Notes under the pieces: generated by a model
Seen by the model: only the letters and a program-made list of their open reading frames with translations
The model's database searches: none
Told to the model about the DNA's origin: nothing
From: Promicromonospora umidemergens
Lineage (GTDB): Bacteria; Actinomycetota; Actinomycetes; Actinomycetales; Cellulomonadaceae
Length of the DNA stretch: 64,000 nt
Reading direction: 5' to 3'
Assembly: GCF_024171995.1 (NCBI RefSeq)
Contig: NZ_JAMTCT010000015.1
Span: forward strand, 111,364 to 175,363
Shown here: positions 51,026-60,310 of the stretch, in pieces
Layout of the letters: each line of letters starts with the position of its first letter
Position numbering within the stretch: position 1 is the stretch's first letter
Translations under genes and position numbers: made by a program

Positions 51026-52339
51026 GTGAACCAGACCCTCCCCACCACCCGGCACGAGCTGGGCCTCCTCTACCGTGCCCGGCCGGCGATGGCAGGCCTG
51101 CTCCTGGCGGGCACCGCCGCCCAGCGGTGGCCGGCCAAGGGTTCGCCGGTACGCAAGGTGCCGGGCATCGGGTGGGTCACGGCGGATCCGGTGGTGGCTC
51201 GCGCGGTCCTGCAGGACCACCGTTCGTTCACCATCCTCGGGGAGGGCGGGGTGGGGAACCTGTGGGCGCAGATCCTCGGCGACTGGGTGCTCGACCTGTT
51301 CGACGGCGCAGGCCACCACGACCTGCGCACCCGCACGCGCGAGCTCTTCACGGAGGCCGTCTCCCGCGACCTCGTGCACACCGCGTGGGGCGAGCGGGTC
51401 GCTGCTGCGGGCGAGGTGCTGCGCTCGGGCGGCACGCTCGACGTCGCGCACCTCTCCCGGGTCCTGGTGGGCCGCATGGTCATCGGCCTGCTGGGAATCC
51501 CCCGGCCCGCGGGGCACGGTGGCGCCTGGCCCGACGACGAGGGGGCGCTGCGGATCTTCGAGACCGGGGAGCGGCTGGCGACCGTCGCACTGGGCACAGC
51601 CGGGTCCACGATCCTGACGCCCGACCAGGTGGCGACCGCGCGGGGCATCGTCGCCGAGCTGACGGCGGGAGTCCCCGACGGCTGGCGGGACGCTCCGTCG
51701 GACACCCTGCTCGGCCGGTGCAGGGAGCTCGGGCTCGGGCTGACCGAGACCTCTGGCCTGGCCTGTCTGCTCATGGTCGCGGGGACCGAGACCGCCGCGA
51801 GCGCCATGGGCCGTACCACCGCGCTGCTGGTCGACACGGGTGAGCAGCACCGGATGCTCGCGGCGATCCGGGCGAGCACCACGACGGGTGCGGCTGGCCC
51901 CTCCCCCGAGGCCTCCGGCGGCGGCATGCGCACCGCACGCCTGCTGAACCCGGGTGAGGCCGATCCGGTCGAGAACGTGGTGCGCGAGGGGCTGCGGGTG
52001 ACGAGCCCTGCGTCGGTGATCGGGCGGGGTGTGGCTGCCGACGTCGAGGTGGGTGGCGCACGGCTGCGTGCCGGCGAGCGGATCATGCTGCTGGTGTGGT
52101 CGGCGAACGCCGCGGCAGGTCCGTTCCGGGCCGATCGGCCGTACGTTCGGGAGTCCCGCCAGCTCTGGTTCGGCGCCGGTCGCCACCTCTGCCTGGGAGC
52201 GGCACTGGCCCGGGCCGAGATCGGCACCCTGCTGCGGATGCTGTGGTCGGAGGACCGTCCGCTGCGCGTCGTCCGCCGTCGGGCCGCTCGGGGTGTGCTG
52301 ATCCCGGCCTGGTCGGAGCTGGTCGTCTCGCGCCCCTGA
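51026..52339 (+). CDS. Cytochrome P450 (divergent, cluster edge)
   Basis: About 437 residues. I-helix LACLLMVAGTETAASA, ExxR REGLR, heme loop FGAGRHLCLGAALA. A Gly/Ser-rich insert (TTTGAAGPSPEASGGG) lies between the I-helix and ExxR. A TAGGGT -10-like hexamer at 51013-51018 ends 7 nt before GTG 51026, suggesting a leaderless mRNA; GTG 51017 is the alternative start. It is oriented away from the ole-like cluster but may act on its product. Confidence 0.9.
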   Translation: MNQTLPTTRHELGLLYRARPAMAGLLLAGTAAQRWPAKGSPVRKVPGIGWVTADPVVARAVLQDHRSFTILGEGGVGNLWAQILGDWVLDLFDGAGHHDLRTRTRELFTEAVSRDLVHTAWGERVAAAGEVLRSGGTLDVAHLSRVLVGRMVIGLLGIPRPAGHGGAWPDDEGALRIFETGERLATVALGTAGSTILTPDQVATARGIVAELTAGVPDGWRDAPSDTLLGRCRELGLGLTETSGLACLLMVAGTETAASAMGRTTALLVDTGEQHRMLAAIRASTTTGAAGPSPEASGGGMRTARLLNPGEADPVENVVREGLRVTSPASVIGRGVAADVEVGGARLRAGERIMLLVWSANAAAGPFRADRPYVRESRQLWFGAGRHLCLGAALARAEIGTLLRMLWSEDRPLRVVRRRAARGVLIPAWSELVVSRP

Positions 52340-52355
52340 GCACGCCTCGGCTGGG

Positions 52356-53321
52356 CTATCTCCGGGTGGCGCGGTAGATCTCGCGCACCACGTCCTCGAT
52401 GTCGGGCTCGGTGATCGACAGGTCCACGACCTCGGCCCGCTCGGAGACCGCGGCGAGCACGCGCGCCGCCGTCGTGCGCTGCGGGTCGAAGGCGAGGCGT
52501 TGCCGCAGGCCGTCGGACTCGCTGCGCACGTGCTCGGCACCGGCCACGTCCACCAGGTCCGGGCTCGCCGTGGCGAGGTCGACCACGAGCTCGCGCCGCG
52601 CACCCACGGTGCGGCCCAGCCCGTCGAGCGTGCCGTCGAACGCGAGCCGGCCGTGGTCCACCACGAGGATCCGGTCGCAGAGCCGCTCGACGTCGCCCAT
52701 GTCGTGGGTCGTCAGCAGCAGGGTCGTGCCGTGCTCGCGCCGCTGGGTCACGAGGAACTCGCGCAGGCGCTGCTTGGACAGGACGTCGAGGCCGATCGTC
52801 GGCTCGTCGAGGATCAGCAGCTCCGGCCGGTGCAGCAGGGCCGCGGCGACCTCGGCGCGCATGCGCTGCCCCAGGGACAGCTGCCGCACGGGGGTGCCCA
52901 GGAACCCGCCCATCTCGAGCGTGTCCACCAGCTCGGCTGTCCGGCTGCGCTCGTCGGCCGCGGACAGGGAGTGGATCGCCGACAGGATCGAGAACGACTC
53001 CCGCACCGGCAGGTCCCACCAGAGCTGCGAGCGCTGCCCGAAGACCACACCGATGCGGCGCGCGAGTGCGCGCCGCTGCTTCAGCGGGTGCAGCCCGACG
53101 GTGGTCACGGCGCCGCTGGTGGGGACGAGGATGCCGACGAGCATCTTGATGGTGGTCGACTTCCCGGCGCCGTTCGCCCCGATGTAACCCACCGACTCGC
53201 CGGCCTCGACGGTCAGGTCGAGGCGGTCGACCGCGACGTGCCGACGCCGCCGCAGCTTGTTCTTCGGGTCCGGCCGCCCGGTGAACACCCGGGTCAGTCC
53301 CTCGGTCTCGATGACGTTCAT
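52356..53321 (-). CDS. ABC-2 exporter ATP-binding protein (viologen/daunorubicin-type)
   Basis: 321 residues. Walker A GANGAGKST, degenerate signature LSLGQRMRAEVAAALL, Walker B LLILDEPTIGLD, switch His TTHDMGD; a short C-terminal domain (about 245-320). The Q-loop FGQRSQLWWDLP is typical of the subgroup that pairs with two PF06182-type permeases. Its start overlaps the permease stop. Confidence 0.92.
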   Translation of the reverse strand: MNVIETEGLTRVFTGRPDPKNKLRRRRHVAVDRLDLTVEAGESVGYIGANGAGKSTTIKMLVGILVPTSGAVTTVGLHPLKQRRALARRIGVVFGQRSQLWWDLPVRESFSILSAIHSLSAADERSRTAELVDTLEMGGFLGTPVRQLSLGQRMRAEVAAALLHRPELLILDEPTIGLDVLSKQRLREFLVTQRREHGTTLLLTTHDMGDVERLCDRILVVDHGRLAFDGTLDGLGRTVGARRELVVDLATASPDLVDVAGAEHVRSESDGLRQRLAFDPQRTTAARVLAAVSERAEVVDLSITEPDIEDVVREIYRATRR

Positions 53322-54175
53322 CCGCCCGCTCCTCGGTAGTGACGAAGGCCCCAGCGCCAGCACAGGCCCGCGACGACCACCGCCCAGAGGGCGGCGACCG
53401 GCGCGCACCAGCCCAGCCACGTGGGCAGCCCGGCCAGGCCGGGCATGCCGAGCAGCGTGGACACCGGCAGGTACGCCGCGAAGGCCACCGGGAAGACGCC
53501 CGCGAAGACGACCAGCAGGCCACGCGGCCACACGCTCGCGGGCTGCGTGGCCGCGTACCGCCCGCCGTAGACGAACGCGTTGGTCATCTCGGCGCCGTTG
53601 ACCAGGAAGAACTGCAGCCCGGCGGCGGTGACGAACTGTGCGGTGAAGATGACGAACCCGCAGACCAGGGCGAGCAGCAGCAGGCCGACCGTGCCGACGC
53701 TCCAGTCGATGTCGTTGATCACGAGCCCCACGGTCAGCGCGGTCGCGCCCACCAGACAGCGTCCGATCCGGCGCAGGCTGAGATCGCTCGTCATCAGCTG
53801 CGCGAGCAGCGGCTGCGGCCGCAGGAAGAACACGTCGAGCGTGCCGGCGCGCACGTAGACCGGCAGGTTGTCGCAGTGTCCCGCCGCCAGGTCCGCCAGG
53901 GAGAACGCGAGGTCGGACAGGCCGAACACGAGCATGATCTGCGCCAGCGTGAACCCGCCGATCTGGTCCGTCGCCGAGTACAGCACCCAGAGCTCGGTGA
54001 ACTCGATGGTCCCGACCAGCACCGCACCGACCAGGTCCATGCGGAAGCTGGCCCGGTGGCTCGCCTGCGAGCGCCCACGGCTCGCGAGGACGGCCCGGTA
54101 GGCGCGGAACCTCCCGCGCGTGTCAACCAGCGCCTGCCAGTGGCTGAGTCTGCGGTTCCGCTCCGGCTCAGCCAC
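53318..54175 (-). CDS. ABC-2 family permease 1 (PF06182-like)
   Basis: 285 residues, six helices. VRAGTLDVFFLRPQPLLAQLM is the conserved cytoplasmic loop of this permease family. Overlaps the partner permease gene by 8 bp and the ATPase gene by 4 bp. Probably a heterodimer with the next protein. Confidence 0.9.
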   Translation of the reverse strand: MAEPERNRRLSHWQALVDTRGRFRAYRAVLASRGRSQASHRASFRMDLVGAVLVGTIEFTELWVLYSATDQIGGFTLAQIMLVFGLSDLAFSLADLAAGHCDNLPVYVRAGTLDVFFLRPQPLLAQLMTSDLSLRRIGRCLVGATALTVGLVINDIDWSVGTVGLLLLALVCGFVIFTAQFVTAAGLQFFLVNGAEMTNAFVYGGRYAATQPASVWPRGLLVVFAGVFPVAFAAYLPVSTLLGMPGLAGLPTWLGWCAPVAALWAVVVAGLCWRWGLRHYRGAGG

Positions 54176-54986
54176 CCTGCACCTCCAGCCTGCGGCGCCC
54201 GGCCCGCGTCGTCAGGTGCCCGACGCCGAGCACCACCGCGAGCCACAGCAGCTGCACCCCGACGTGCTGCCAGGCTGCAGTCCCGGTGACCTGCCCGGAG
54301 AGCACGTCGATCGGGAGCTGCATCATCGACGGGAACGGGGTGAGCAGCGCGACGGTCAGCAGCCAGTCCGGGAACAGGTAGATCGGCGTGAACAGGCCCG
54401 CGAAGAATCCGGAGAACGCCATGTAGAACACGCTGATGCCGCGGCTCTCCACCAGCCAGAACCCCGTGGTGGCCACCGCGTACATGGAGGCGTGCGAGAC
54501 CGCGATGCCGATCAGCAGGCTGAGCAGGCCGAGCGCGAACGCGCCGGCAGAAGGCGGCAGGGCCATGCTCGACACCAGGATCCCGATGACCACGCTCGGC
54601 AGCCCGCGCGGCAGCAGGGCGAACAGGCCTTTGCCGATGTCGGTCAGGACGTGCGCCGCCTGGACGCTCACCGGCCGCAGGAAGTCGACGGCGACGTCAC
54701 CCGACTTGATCCGGGTCTGCAGGTCGCTGCCGCCCCACAGGTTCACCGACCCGAGCATCCCCTGACCCAGCCAGACGAACGCCGCCATGGTGGCCGCGGA
54801 GTACCCGGCCAGCTCACCGCCGGCGCTCTCGACCGCCGCACCCATGATTCCGCCCTTGAGCAGGCCGAACGTCGCGTTCGCCACCAGGCCGGCGAGCATC
54901 GCCAGAGGGTAGGCCGACTGCCCGCGGAAGCCCGCTACCAGGAACCGCCAGTAGGGGTTCCGGGCGGGAGACGGGAGCGGGCGCAC
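54168..54986 (-). CDS. ABC-2 family permease 2 (PF06182-like)
   Basis: 272 residues, six helices, with loop IKSGDVAVDFLRPVSVQAAHVLTD equivalent to that in permease 1. First gene of the three-gene exporter operon; GTG start. Substrate unknown; family members export small drugs or cations. Confidence 0.9.
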   Translation of the reverse strand: MRPLPSPARNPYWRFLVAGFRGQSAYPLAMLAGLVANATFGLLKGGIMGAAVESAGGELAGYSAATMAAFVWLGQGMLGSVNLWGGSDLQTRIKSGDVAVDFLRPVSVQAAHVLTDIGKGLFALLPRGLPSVVIGILVSSMALPPSAGAFALGLLSLLIGIAVSHASMYAVATTGFWLVESRGISVFYMAFSGFFAGLFTPIYLFPDWLLTVALLTPFPSMMQLPIDVLSGQVTGTAAWQHVGVQLLWLAVVLGVGHLTTRAGRRRLEVQGG

Positions 54987-55057
54987 AAGCGCGAGACTCT
55001 ACTCGGCCTGCGGCCAGATCTCACCCGTTTATCGACGGGAGGATCCGATCGCAGCGG

Positions 55058-55729
55058 TCAGAACTCGCCCTGCCACGTGCACACGCACGCCTCGTTGCCC
55101 TCGGCGTCGGCCAGCACCCACCACGACGGCGCGTACTCGTCGGTGACGAGCCGGCCACCCGCCGCGACCACCGCGGCCACCCGCTGCTCGGCCTCGTCGT
55201 ACGGCACCCACACGTCCAGGTGGATGCGGCCCCGCTGCTCGCGTCGCTCGTCGGACTGCTGGAACCAGATCACGGGCAGCCGCCCGTCCGGGTCGCTCAG
55301 CCGCGGGGCGGCGTCGTTGCCCTCGCTGTCCGGCTGGGCGTCGTACCCCAGCAGCGCCTGCCAGAACGGCTGGACCTCGGGGCCGACGATCGCGTCGATG
55401 CCTATCGTGACGTCCCGGACGCCCACCGTGTCCGCCGCGACGTCGAGCTCGCGGGCGGCCATCGAGATGTCCCGCGCCAGCGCGACATCCCGCGCGGACA
55501 GCCCTCCGACGTCGTGCGACCAGGTCCGCACCGTGACAGCCCCGTACCGCAGGTCGACGTCAGGATGGTGGTTCGCGGCCTCCGCGAGGGCACCGATGCG
55601 GTTGACCAGCCGCACGCCCCGCGTGAACGAACCGGTGGCGAACCGCGCGAGCGCAGATCTTCGCACCACCCGCCAGTCACCGGTACCGGCGTCCGCGGTG
55701 AACTCGGCGGCGGTGATCGCATCGGTCAT
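55058..55729 (-). CDS. Fusion of pterin-4a-carbinolamine dehydratase domain and VOC domain
   Basis: 223 residues. The first ~100 residues match PCD (active-site EAANHHPDVDLRYGAVTVRTWSHDVGGLSARD). The last ~115 form a VOC unit (FWQALLGYDAQP, RIHLDVWVPYDEAEQRVAAVVAAGG, WVLADAEGNEACVCTW). ATG at MTDAIT is the start; an upstream ORF extension is rejected. Catalysis of pterin dehydration is plausible for the first half, but no pterin-dependent hydroxylase is visible here. Confidence 0.85.
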   Translation of the reverse strand: MTDAITAAEFTADAGTGDWRVVRRSALARFATGSFTRGVRLVNRIGALAEAANHHPDVDLRYGAVTVRTWSHDVGGLSARDVALARDISMAARELDVAADTVGVRDVTIGIDAIVGPEVQPFWQALLGYDAQPDSEGNDAAPRLSDPDGRLPVIWFQQSDERREQRGRIHLDVWVPYDEAEQRVAAVVAAGGRLVTDEYAPSWWVLADAEGNEACVCTWQGEF

Positions 55730-55835
55730 GAGTCGCTCCCTGTGTCGGGTGGTCCGGGTCTCACCACCATGGCACGAGGCACTGACACTCGAACGTCGTC
55801 GTCCGCCACGGCAGGTGCGGGGGATGCAGGAGGTC

Positions 55836-55866
55836 GGGCGCGGCACCCGGTCCGGGTGCCGCGCCC
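55836..55866 (-). terminator. Terminator of ilvD
   Basis: Perfect 13-bp arms (55836-55848 and 55854-55866), 5-nt GGTCC loop, 7 bp after the ilvD stop on the minus strand. Confidence 0.82.
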
Positions 55867-55873
55867 GTTCAGG

Positions 55874-57736
55874 TCAGCTCCGCTTGAGCCGTGCCACGTC
55901 CCGGACCGCACCCCGGTCGGCCGACGTCGCCAGGGCCGCGTAGGCCTGCAGCGCCGGCGACACGTACCGGTCGCGCGCGACAGGCTCCCACGGACGCTCC
56001 GAGGACTCCATCTTGGCGCGGCGCTCCGCGAGTACATCGTCGGGCACGTTGATCCGGATCTTGCGGGTCTCGACGTCGATCTCGATCTCGTCGCCGTCCT
56101 CGACCAGCCCGATCGTGCCTCCCGCGGCGGCCTCCGGAGAGACGTGCCCCACCGAGATGCCGCTGGACCCGCCCGAGAACCGGCCGTCGGTGATGAGCGC
56201 GACGACCTTGCCCAGGCCACGGCCCTTGATGTAGGAGGTCGGATAGAGCATCTCCTGCATGCCCGGTCCGCCGGCAGGGCCCTCGTAACGCACGACCACG
56301 ACGTGGCCGGGCTCGACCTGCTTGGTCAGGATCTTCTCGACGGCCTCGTCCTGCGACTCGCAGACCAGCGCCTTGCCCACGAAGTGGAACACGTCGGGGT
56401 CGACGCCCGCCGTCTTGAAGACGGCGCCGTCCTCGGCGAGGTTGCCGCGCAGCACCGCGAGCCCGCCCTCCACGGTGTAGGCGTGCTCGACGGCGCGGAT
56501 GCAGCCGCCCGCACCGTCCGTGTCGAGCGACTCCCACTGGTTGTTCGTGGAGAACGCCTTGGTGGTGCGCACGCCGCCGGGTGCCGCGTGGAACAGGCCG
56601 AGAGCCCGCTCGGTGGCCTTGCCACCGCGCACGTCCCAGTCGTCGAGCCACGCGCGCAGCGTGGGCGTGTGCACAGAGGTGACGTCGTGGTCCAGCAGAC
56701 CGCCCCGGTCGAGCTCGCCGAGCAGCGCGGGGATGCCGCCCGCCCGGTGGACGTCCTCCATGTGGTAGTCCGGGTGGTTGGGCGCGACCTTCGACAGGCA
56801 CGGCACCCGGCGGCTGATGCCCTCGATGTCGGCGAGCGTGAAGTCGACCTCCGCCTCCTGGGCCGCCGCGAGGACGTGCAGCACCGTGTTGGTGGAGCCA
56901 CCCATGGCGACGTCGAGCGTCATCGCGTTGGCGAACGCGGCCTTGGTCGCGATCCCGCGGGGCGCTGCGCTGTCGTCCTCGTTCTCGTAGTACCGGCGAG
57001 CGAGGTCGACGACGGTGCGGCCGGCCTCGAGGAACAGCTCCTTGCGGGCGACATGCGTCGCGAGCGTCGAGCCGTTGCCCGGGAGCGACAGCCCCAGCGC
57101 CTCGGTGAGGCAGTTCATCGAGTTCGCGGTGAACATCCCGGAGCACGAGCCGCAGGTGGGGCAGGCGTTCTCCTCGACCAGGCCGAGCGCAGCGTCGTCG
57201 ACGTTCTCGTCGGCCGAGTAGTTGATCGCGTTGATCAGGTTGAGCGGGGTCTTCGCGACGCCGTCGGCCACCACCGCCTTGCCTGCCTCCATGGGGCCGC
57301 CGGACACGAAGACCACCGGGATGTTGAGCCGCAGCGCGGCGTTCAGCATGCCGGGCGTGATCTTGTCGCAGTTCGAGATGCACACGAGGGCGTCGGCCGT
57401 GTGCGCCTGCACCATGTACTCGACCGAGTCGGCGATGAGGTCGCGGCTGGGCAGCGAGTAGAGCATCCCGGCGTGGCCCATCGCGATGCCGTCGTCGACG
57501 GCGATCGTGTTGAACTCCTTGGCGACGCCGCCCGCCTCACGGATCGCCGACGCCACGAGGTCGCCCATGTCCTTGAGGTGGACGTGCCCTGGCACGAACT
57601 GCGTGTACGAGTTCGCGATCGCGATGATCGGCTTCCCGAAGTCGTCGGCACCCATGCCCGTGGCGCGCCACAGCGCGCGGGCTCCGGCCATGTTGCGACC
57701 GTGGGTGGACGTCCGGGAGCGCAGGGGACGACTCAT
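55874..57736 (-). CDS. ilvD: Dihydroxy-acid dehydratase
   Basis: 620 residues. Fe-S enzyme for the third step of Val/Ile synthesis. Cluster Cys in [12 protein letters not shown] and in [40 protein letters not shown] near the C-terminus is the second ILVD/EDD signature. AAGGAG precedes the ATG. Unlike ilvB and cimA, its 5' region shows no branched-chain leader peptide. Confidence 0.97.
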   Translation of the reverse strand: MSRPLRSRTSTHGRNMAGARALWRATGMGADDFGKPIIAIANSYTQFVPGHVHLKDMGDLVASAIREAGGVAKEFNTIAVDDGIAMGHAGMLYSLPSRDLIADSVEYMVQAHTADALVCISNCDKITPGMLNAALRLNIPVVFVSGGPMEAGKAVVADGVAKTPLNLINAINYSADENVDDAALGLVEENACPTCGSCSGMFTANSMNCLTEALGLSLPGNGSTLATHVARKELFLEAGRTVVDLARRYYENEDDSAAPRGIATKAAFANAMTLDVAMGGSTNTVLHVLAAAQEAEVDFTLADIEGISRRVPCLSKVAPNHPDYHMEDVHRAGGIPALLGELDRGGLLDHDVTSVHTPTLRAWLDDWDVRGGKATERALGLFHAAPGGVRTTKAFSTNNQWESLDTDGAGGCIRAVEHAYTVEGGLAVLRGNLAEDGAVFKTAGVDPDVFHFVGKALVCESQDEAVEKILTKQVEPGHVVVVRYEGPAGGPGMQEMLYPTSYIKGRGLGKVVALITDGRFSGGSSGISVGHVSPEAAAGGTIGLVEDGDEIEIDVETRKIRINVPDDVLAERRAKMESSERPWEPVARDRYVSPALQAYAALATSADRGAVRDVARLKRS

Positions 57737-58049
57737 GACAGTTCAGCTCCTTCGATGCTGGGTGGCCGCGCTCTGTGCAAGGCAAGCGGCCTCCGCACGC
57801 TACCTCCGGCATGCCGCCCACGGCAGCGGACGTCCACAGGGTGGCCCTCCGCTGACATTGCGGCAAAAATGAGCAAAGCGCCACCCTTGACCTGGCCATG
57901 GGGCATGTGCAGACTTGGTTCTCGGCAGGTTGCTGACGTCGAGACATCGCAGCCCGCCCGCACGGATGCCGGCCACCTGGACGCCGCTGTTCAGGACCCG
58001 GCCCGCTCCCGCACGTATCCGCTCACTGCTACGTACAACGAGGTGCGAC
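57737..58049. other. Divergent promoter region between ilvD and xylanase
   Basis: 313 bp without a gene. It contains the ilvD ribosome site near 57748 and presumably both promoters. I saw no Ile/Leu/Val leader peptide, no CelR box and no strong hairpin in it. Confidence 0.5.
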
Positions 58050-59045
58050 ATGGCGAAAACGTTTACTACGGAGAAATCGTTTACTACTCGACCGGCACCG
58101 CCGCGTGGGCGCCTGCTCCGGACGCTGGCAGGCATCGGCGCCACGATGGCCCTGGTGGCAGCAGGCATGGTGGCCACCTCCGCTCCCGCGGCGGCGGTGG
58201 ACCGCAACGAGACCGGCAACCACGGCGGCTACTTCTACTCGTTCTGGACGGATGCCCCGGGCACCGTCTCGATGAACCTCGGGTCGGGCGGCAACTACTC
58301 CACCCAGTGGAGCAACACGGGCAACTTCGTGGCCGGCAAGGGCTGGGCGACGGGCGCCCGCCGGAACGTCACCTACTCGGGCACGTTCAACCCGTCCGGC
58401 AACTCCTACCTCACGCTCTACGGGTGGACGAGGAGCCCGCTCGTCGAGTACTACGTGGTCGACAGCTGGGGCACCTACCGGCCCACCGGCGACTACCAGG
58501 GCACCGTCACCACCGACGGCGGTACGTACGACATCTACCGGACGATGCGCTACAACAAGCCGTCCATCGAGGGCGACAGCTCGACGTTCCCGCAGTACTG
58601 GAGCGTGCGCCAGCAGAAGCGCACCGGTGGCACGATCTCCGCCGGCGCCCACTTCGACGCCTGGGCCGCCCGGGGCATGAACCTCGGCAACCACGACTAC
58701 CAGATCATGGCCACGGAGGGTTTCCAGAGCAGCGGGAGCTCGAACATCACGGTCGGCACGTCGGGCGGCGGTGGCGGAGGCGGAGGCGGCACCTCCTGCA
58801 CCGTCGACGTGACCAGGGGTCAGGAGTGGGGCGACCGGTTCAACGTGAACCTCTCGGTCAACGGGACCAGCAGCTGGACGACGAGGATCAATCTCTCCGG
58901 CGGGCAGTCCCTGCAGAACAGCTGGAACGCCAACGTCACCGGGAGCACCGGCACGCTGACCGCCACGCCGAACGGCGCCGGCAACAGCTTCGGCATCACC
59001 GTCTACAAGAACGGCAGCAGCTCCCTGCCGACGGCCACGTGCTGA
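58050..59045 (+). CDS. Secreted GH11 endo-xylanase with C-terminal CBM2-like module
   Basis: 331 residues. Signal peptide about 1-48 with basic N-region and SAPAAA cleavage site. GH11 jelly roll (about 50-235): nucleophile Glu in [13 protein letters not shown], acid/base Glu in [13 protein letters not shown], thumb [19 protein letters not shown] nine-Gly linker leads to a ~85-residue CBM2-type cellulose/xylan-binding domain with Cys at both ends. GAGG at 58040 supports the ATG. The codons just after the start contain duplicated GTTTACTAC repeats. A terminator follows. Confidence 0.95.
   Translation: MAKTFTTEKSFTTRPAPPRGRLLRTLAGIGATMALVAAGMVATSAPAAAVDRNETGNHGGYFYSFWTDAPGTVSMNLGSGGNYSTQWSNTGNFVAGKGWATGARRNVTYSGTFNPSGNSYLTLYGWTRSPLVEYYVVDSWGTYRPTGDYQGTVTTDGGTYDIYRTMRYNKPSIEGDSSTFPQYWSVRQQKRTGGTISAGAHFDAWAARGMNLGNHDYQIMATEGFQSSGSSNITVGTSGGGGGGGGGTSCTVDVTRGQEWGDRFNVNLSVNGTSSWTTRINLSGGQSLQNSWNANVTGSTGTLTATPNGAGNSFGITVYKNGSSSLPTATC
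58057..58087 (+). repeat. Repeated GTTTACTAC and AAACGTTT palindrome inside xylanase start codons
   Basis: AAACGTTT at 58057-58064 is palindromic and overlaps the first GTTTACTAC (58061-58069); a second copy lies at 58079-58087, 18 bp on, encoding Thr/Ser-Phe-Thr-Thr twice. CGTTT-type palindromes are common LacI-family half sites. Confidence 0.4.
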
Positions 59046-59067
59046 TGACGTACGGGCCCCGATAGCC

Positions 59068-59103
59068 GGGACGGGATGCGTCAGCGGCGGCGCATCCCGT
59101 CCC
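59068..59103 (+). terminator. Terminator of xylanase gene
   Basis: Perfect 13-bp arms (59068-59080 and 59091-59103) with a 10-nt loop, 22 bp after the stop codon. Confidence 0.82.
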
Positions 59104-59216
59104 CCTGCCTCCGGGCAGGCGCTCTCCCACTACCTGAACCCCGCACCGTGCCGTACGGTCGTAGCAGGAGCCCGCAATGACGCGGACTCCGGCGTGCACG
59201 TGATGGAGGTGCTCGA

Positions 59217-59651
59217 ATGCGGGTGACAGAGGCATTGCGGCGCAAGGGCAGCTCGGTGGTCACCATCTCCAGGGACCGGAGCGTGCGTGACCTGCTCGCT
59301 CTTCTCGCCCAGCACGGCATAGGCGCCGTCGTGGTGTCCGACGACGGCGTGAGCGTCGACGGGATCGTCAGCGAGCGTGACGTCGTCCGTCGGCTGCGCT
59401 CGGACGGGGACGGCGTGCTGGACGGCACCGTGGAGGCGATCATGACCGCCGCCGTGCACACGTGCGGACCGGAAGCCACCCTCGACGAGCTGATGCCGGT
59501 GATGACGGAGCACCGGGTCCGGCACGTCCCCGTGCTCGTGGATGGCCGGCTGACCGGGATCGTGAGCATCGGCGACGTGGTCAAGCACCGCATCGCCGAG
59601 GTGCAGGCCGAGCGCGACCAGCTGACCGCCTACATCGCGGGCGGCCCGTAG
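59217..59651 (+). CDS. CBS-pair domain protein
   Basis: 144 residues consisting only of a CBS pair: VVTISRDRSVRDLLALLAQHGIGAVVV...GIVSERDVVRRL and VHTCGPEATLDELMPVMTEHRVRHVPVLVDGRLTGIVSIGDVVKHR. Bateman modules bind adenine nucleotides; the partner is unknown. GGAGG precedes the ATG. Confidence 0.93.
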   Translation: MRVTEALRRKGSSVVTISRDRSVRDLLALLAQHGIGAVVVSDDGVSVDGIVSERDVVRRLRSDGDGVLDGTVEAIMTAAVHTCGPEATLDELMPVMTEHRVRHVPVLVDGRLTGIVSIGDVVKHRIAEVQAERDQLTAYIAGGP

Positions 59652-59660
59652 CCAAGGACG

Positions 59661-59696
59661 CCGGGTCGGCCGGGCTGCTCAGCCCGGCCGACCCGG
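59661..59696. terminator. Bidirectional terminator between CBS and GNAT genes
   Basis: Perfect 16-bp arms (59661-59676 and 59681-59696) around GCTC, between convergent stop codons. Confidence 0.85.
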
Positions 59697-59724
59697 CCGC
59701 ATCAGTCCTGCCGCATCAGTCCTG
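59697..59724. repeat. 14-bp tandem duplication at GNAT gene 3' end
   Basis: CCGCATCAGTCCTG occurs twice in a row (59697-59710, 59711-59724). The second copy carries the GNAT stop codon; likely recent slippage or duplication. Confidence 0.7.
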
Positions 59725-60300
59725 CATGGCCCGGTACTCGTCCTCGAGGACGCTCATCACGATGGCATCGGCCCAGGTGTCGCCGTCGCGGTAGATGTCC
59801 CGCAGGCGACCCTCCACACGGAAGCCGAGCGACTCGTACAGCGCCTGGGCGCGCGGGTTGATGCTGAGCACGTCCAGGCTCACGCGGTGCAGGCCCGGCC
59901 CCGGCTCGCCGTCGCCACCGTCGAACGCGAACCGGAGCACCTCGGCGATGGCCTCCCTGCCGTACCCGCGACCCCGATAGTTCGGTAGCAGCTGGAGCCG
60001 GAGGTTCGCCGAGCGGACGTCCTCGTCGAGGTCGTTGAGCACGATCTCGCCGATCAGCTCGTCGCTGACCGGCTTGCCGTCCCGCTCCGCGGCCGGGCAG
60101 ATCGCCCAGTCGTACCGGCCGGGCCGGTCGCTGACCGTGGCCGCCCACTCGTCGATCTGGTCCCGTGTGAAGACGGCAGTGGTCCCGGTCAGCCGAGTCC
60201 CCTCCGGATCCTGGACTGCCTCCCACAGGCGTTCCGAGTCGCGCGCCTCGATGGGGCGCAACCGCATCATCTCGCCGTGCAGGAGGGGCCCGCGGGTCAC
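59716..60300 (-). CDS. GNAT family N-acetyltransferase (RimJ/RimL type)
   Basis: 194 residues. Acetyl-CoA loop NYRGRGYGREAIAEVLRFAF and NPRAQALYESLGFRVEGRLRD. Resembles ribosomal-protein or small-amine acetyltransferases. GTG start, 10 bp after gatB stop, so it is co-transcribed with gatCAB. Confidence 0.92.
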   Translation of the reverse strand: MTRGPLLHGEMMRLRPIEARDSERLWEAVQDPEGTRLTGTTAVFTRDQIDEWAATVSDRPGRYDWAICPAAERDGKPVSDELIGEIVLNDLDEDVRSANLRLQLLPNYRGRGYGREAIAEVLRFAFDGGDGEPGPGLHRVSLDVLSINPRAQALYESLGFRVEGRLRDIYRDGDTWADAIVMSVLEDEYRAMQD

Positions 60301-60310
60301 CTGACGAGCC

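Noticed and set aside
55874..58049. Attenuator leader upstream of ilvD
   Set aside because: No run of Ile/Leu/Val codons and no terminator hairpin with T-run between promoter zone and start.
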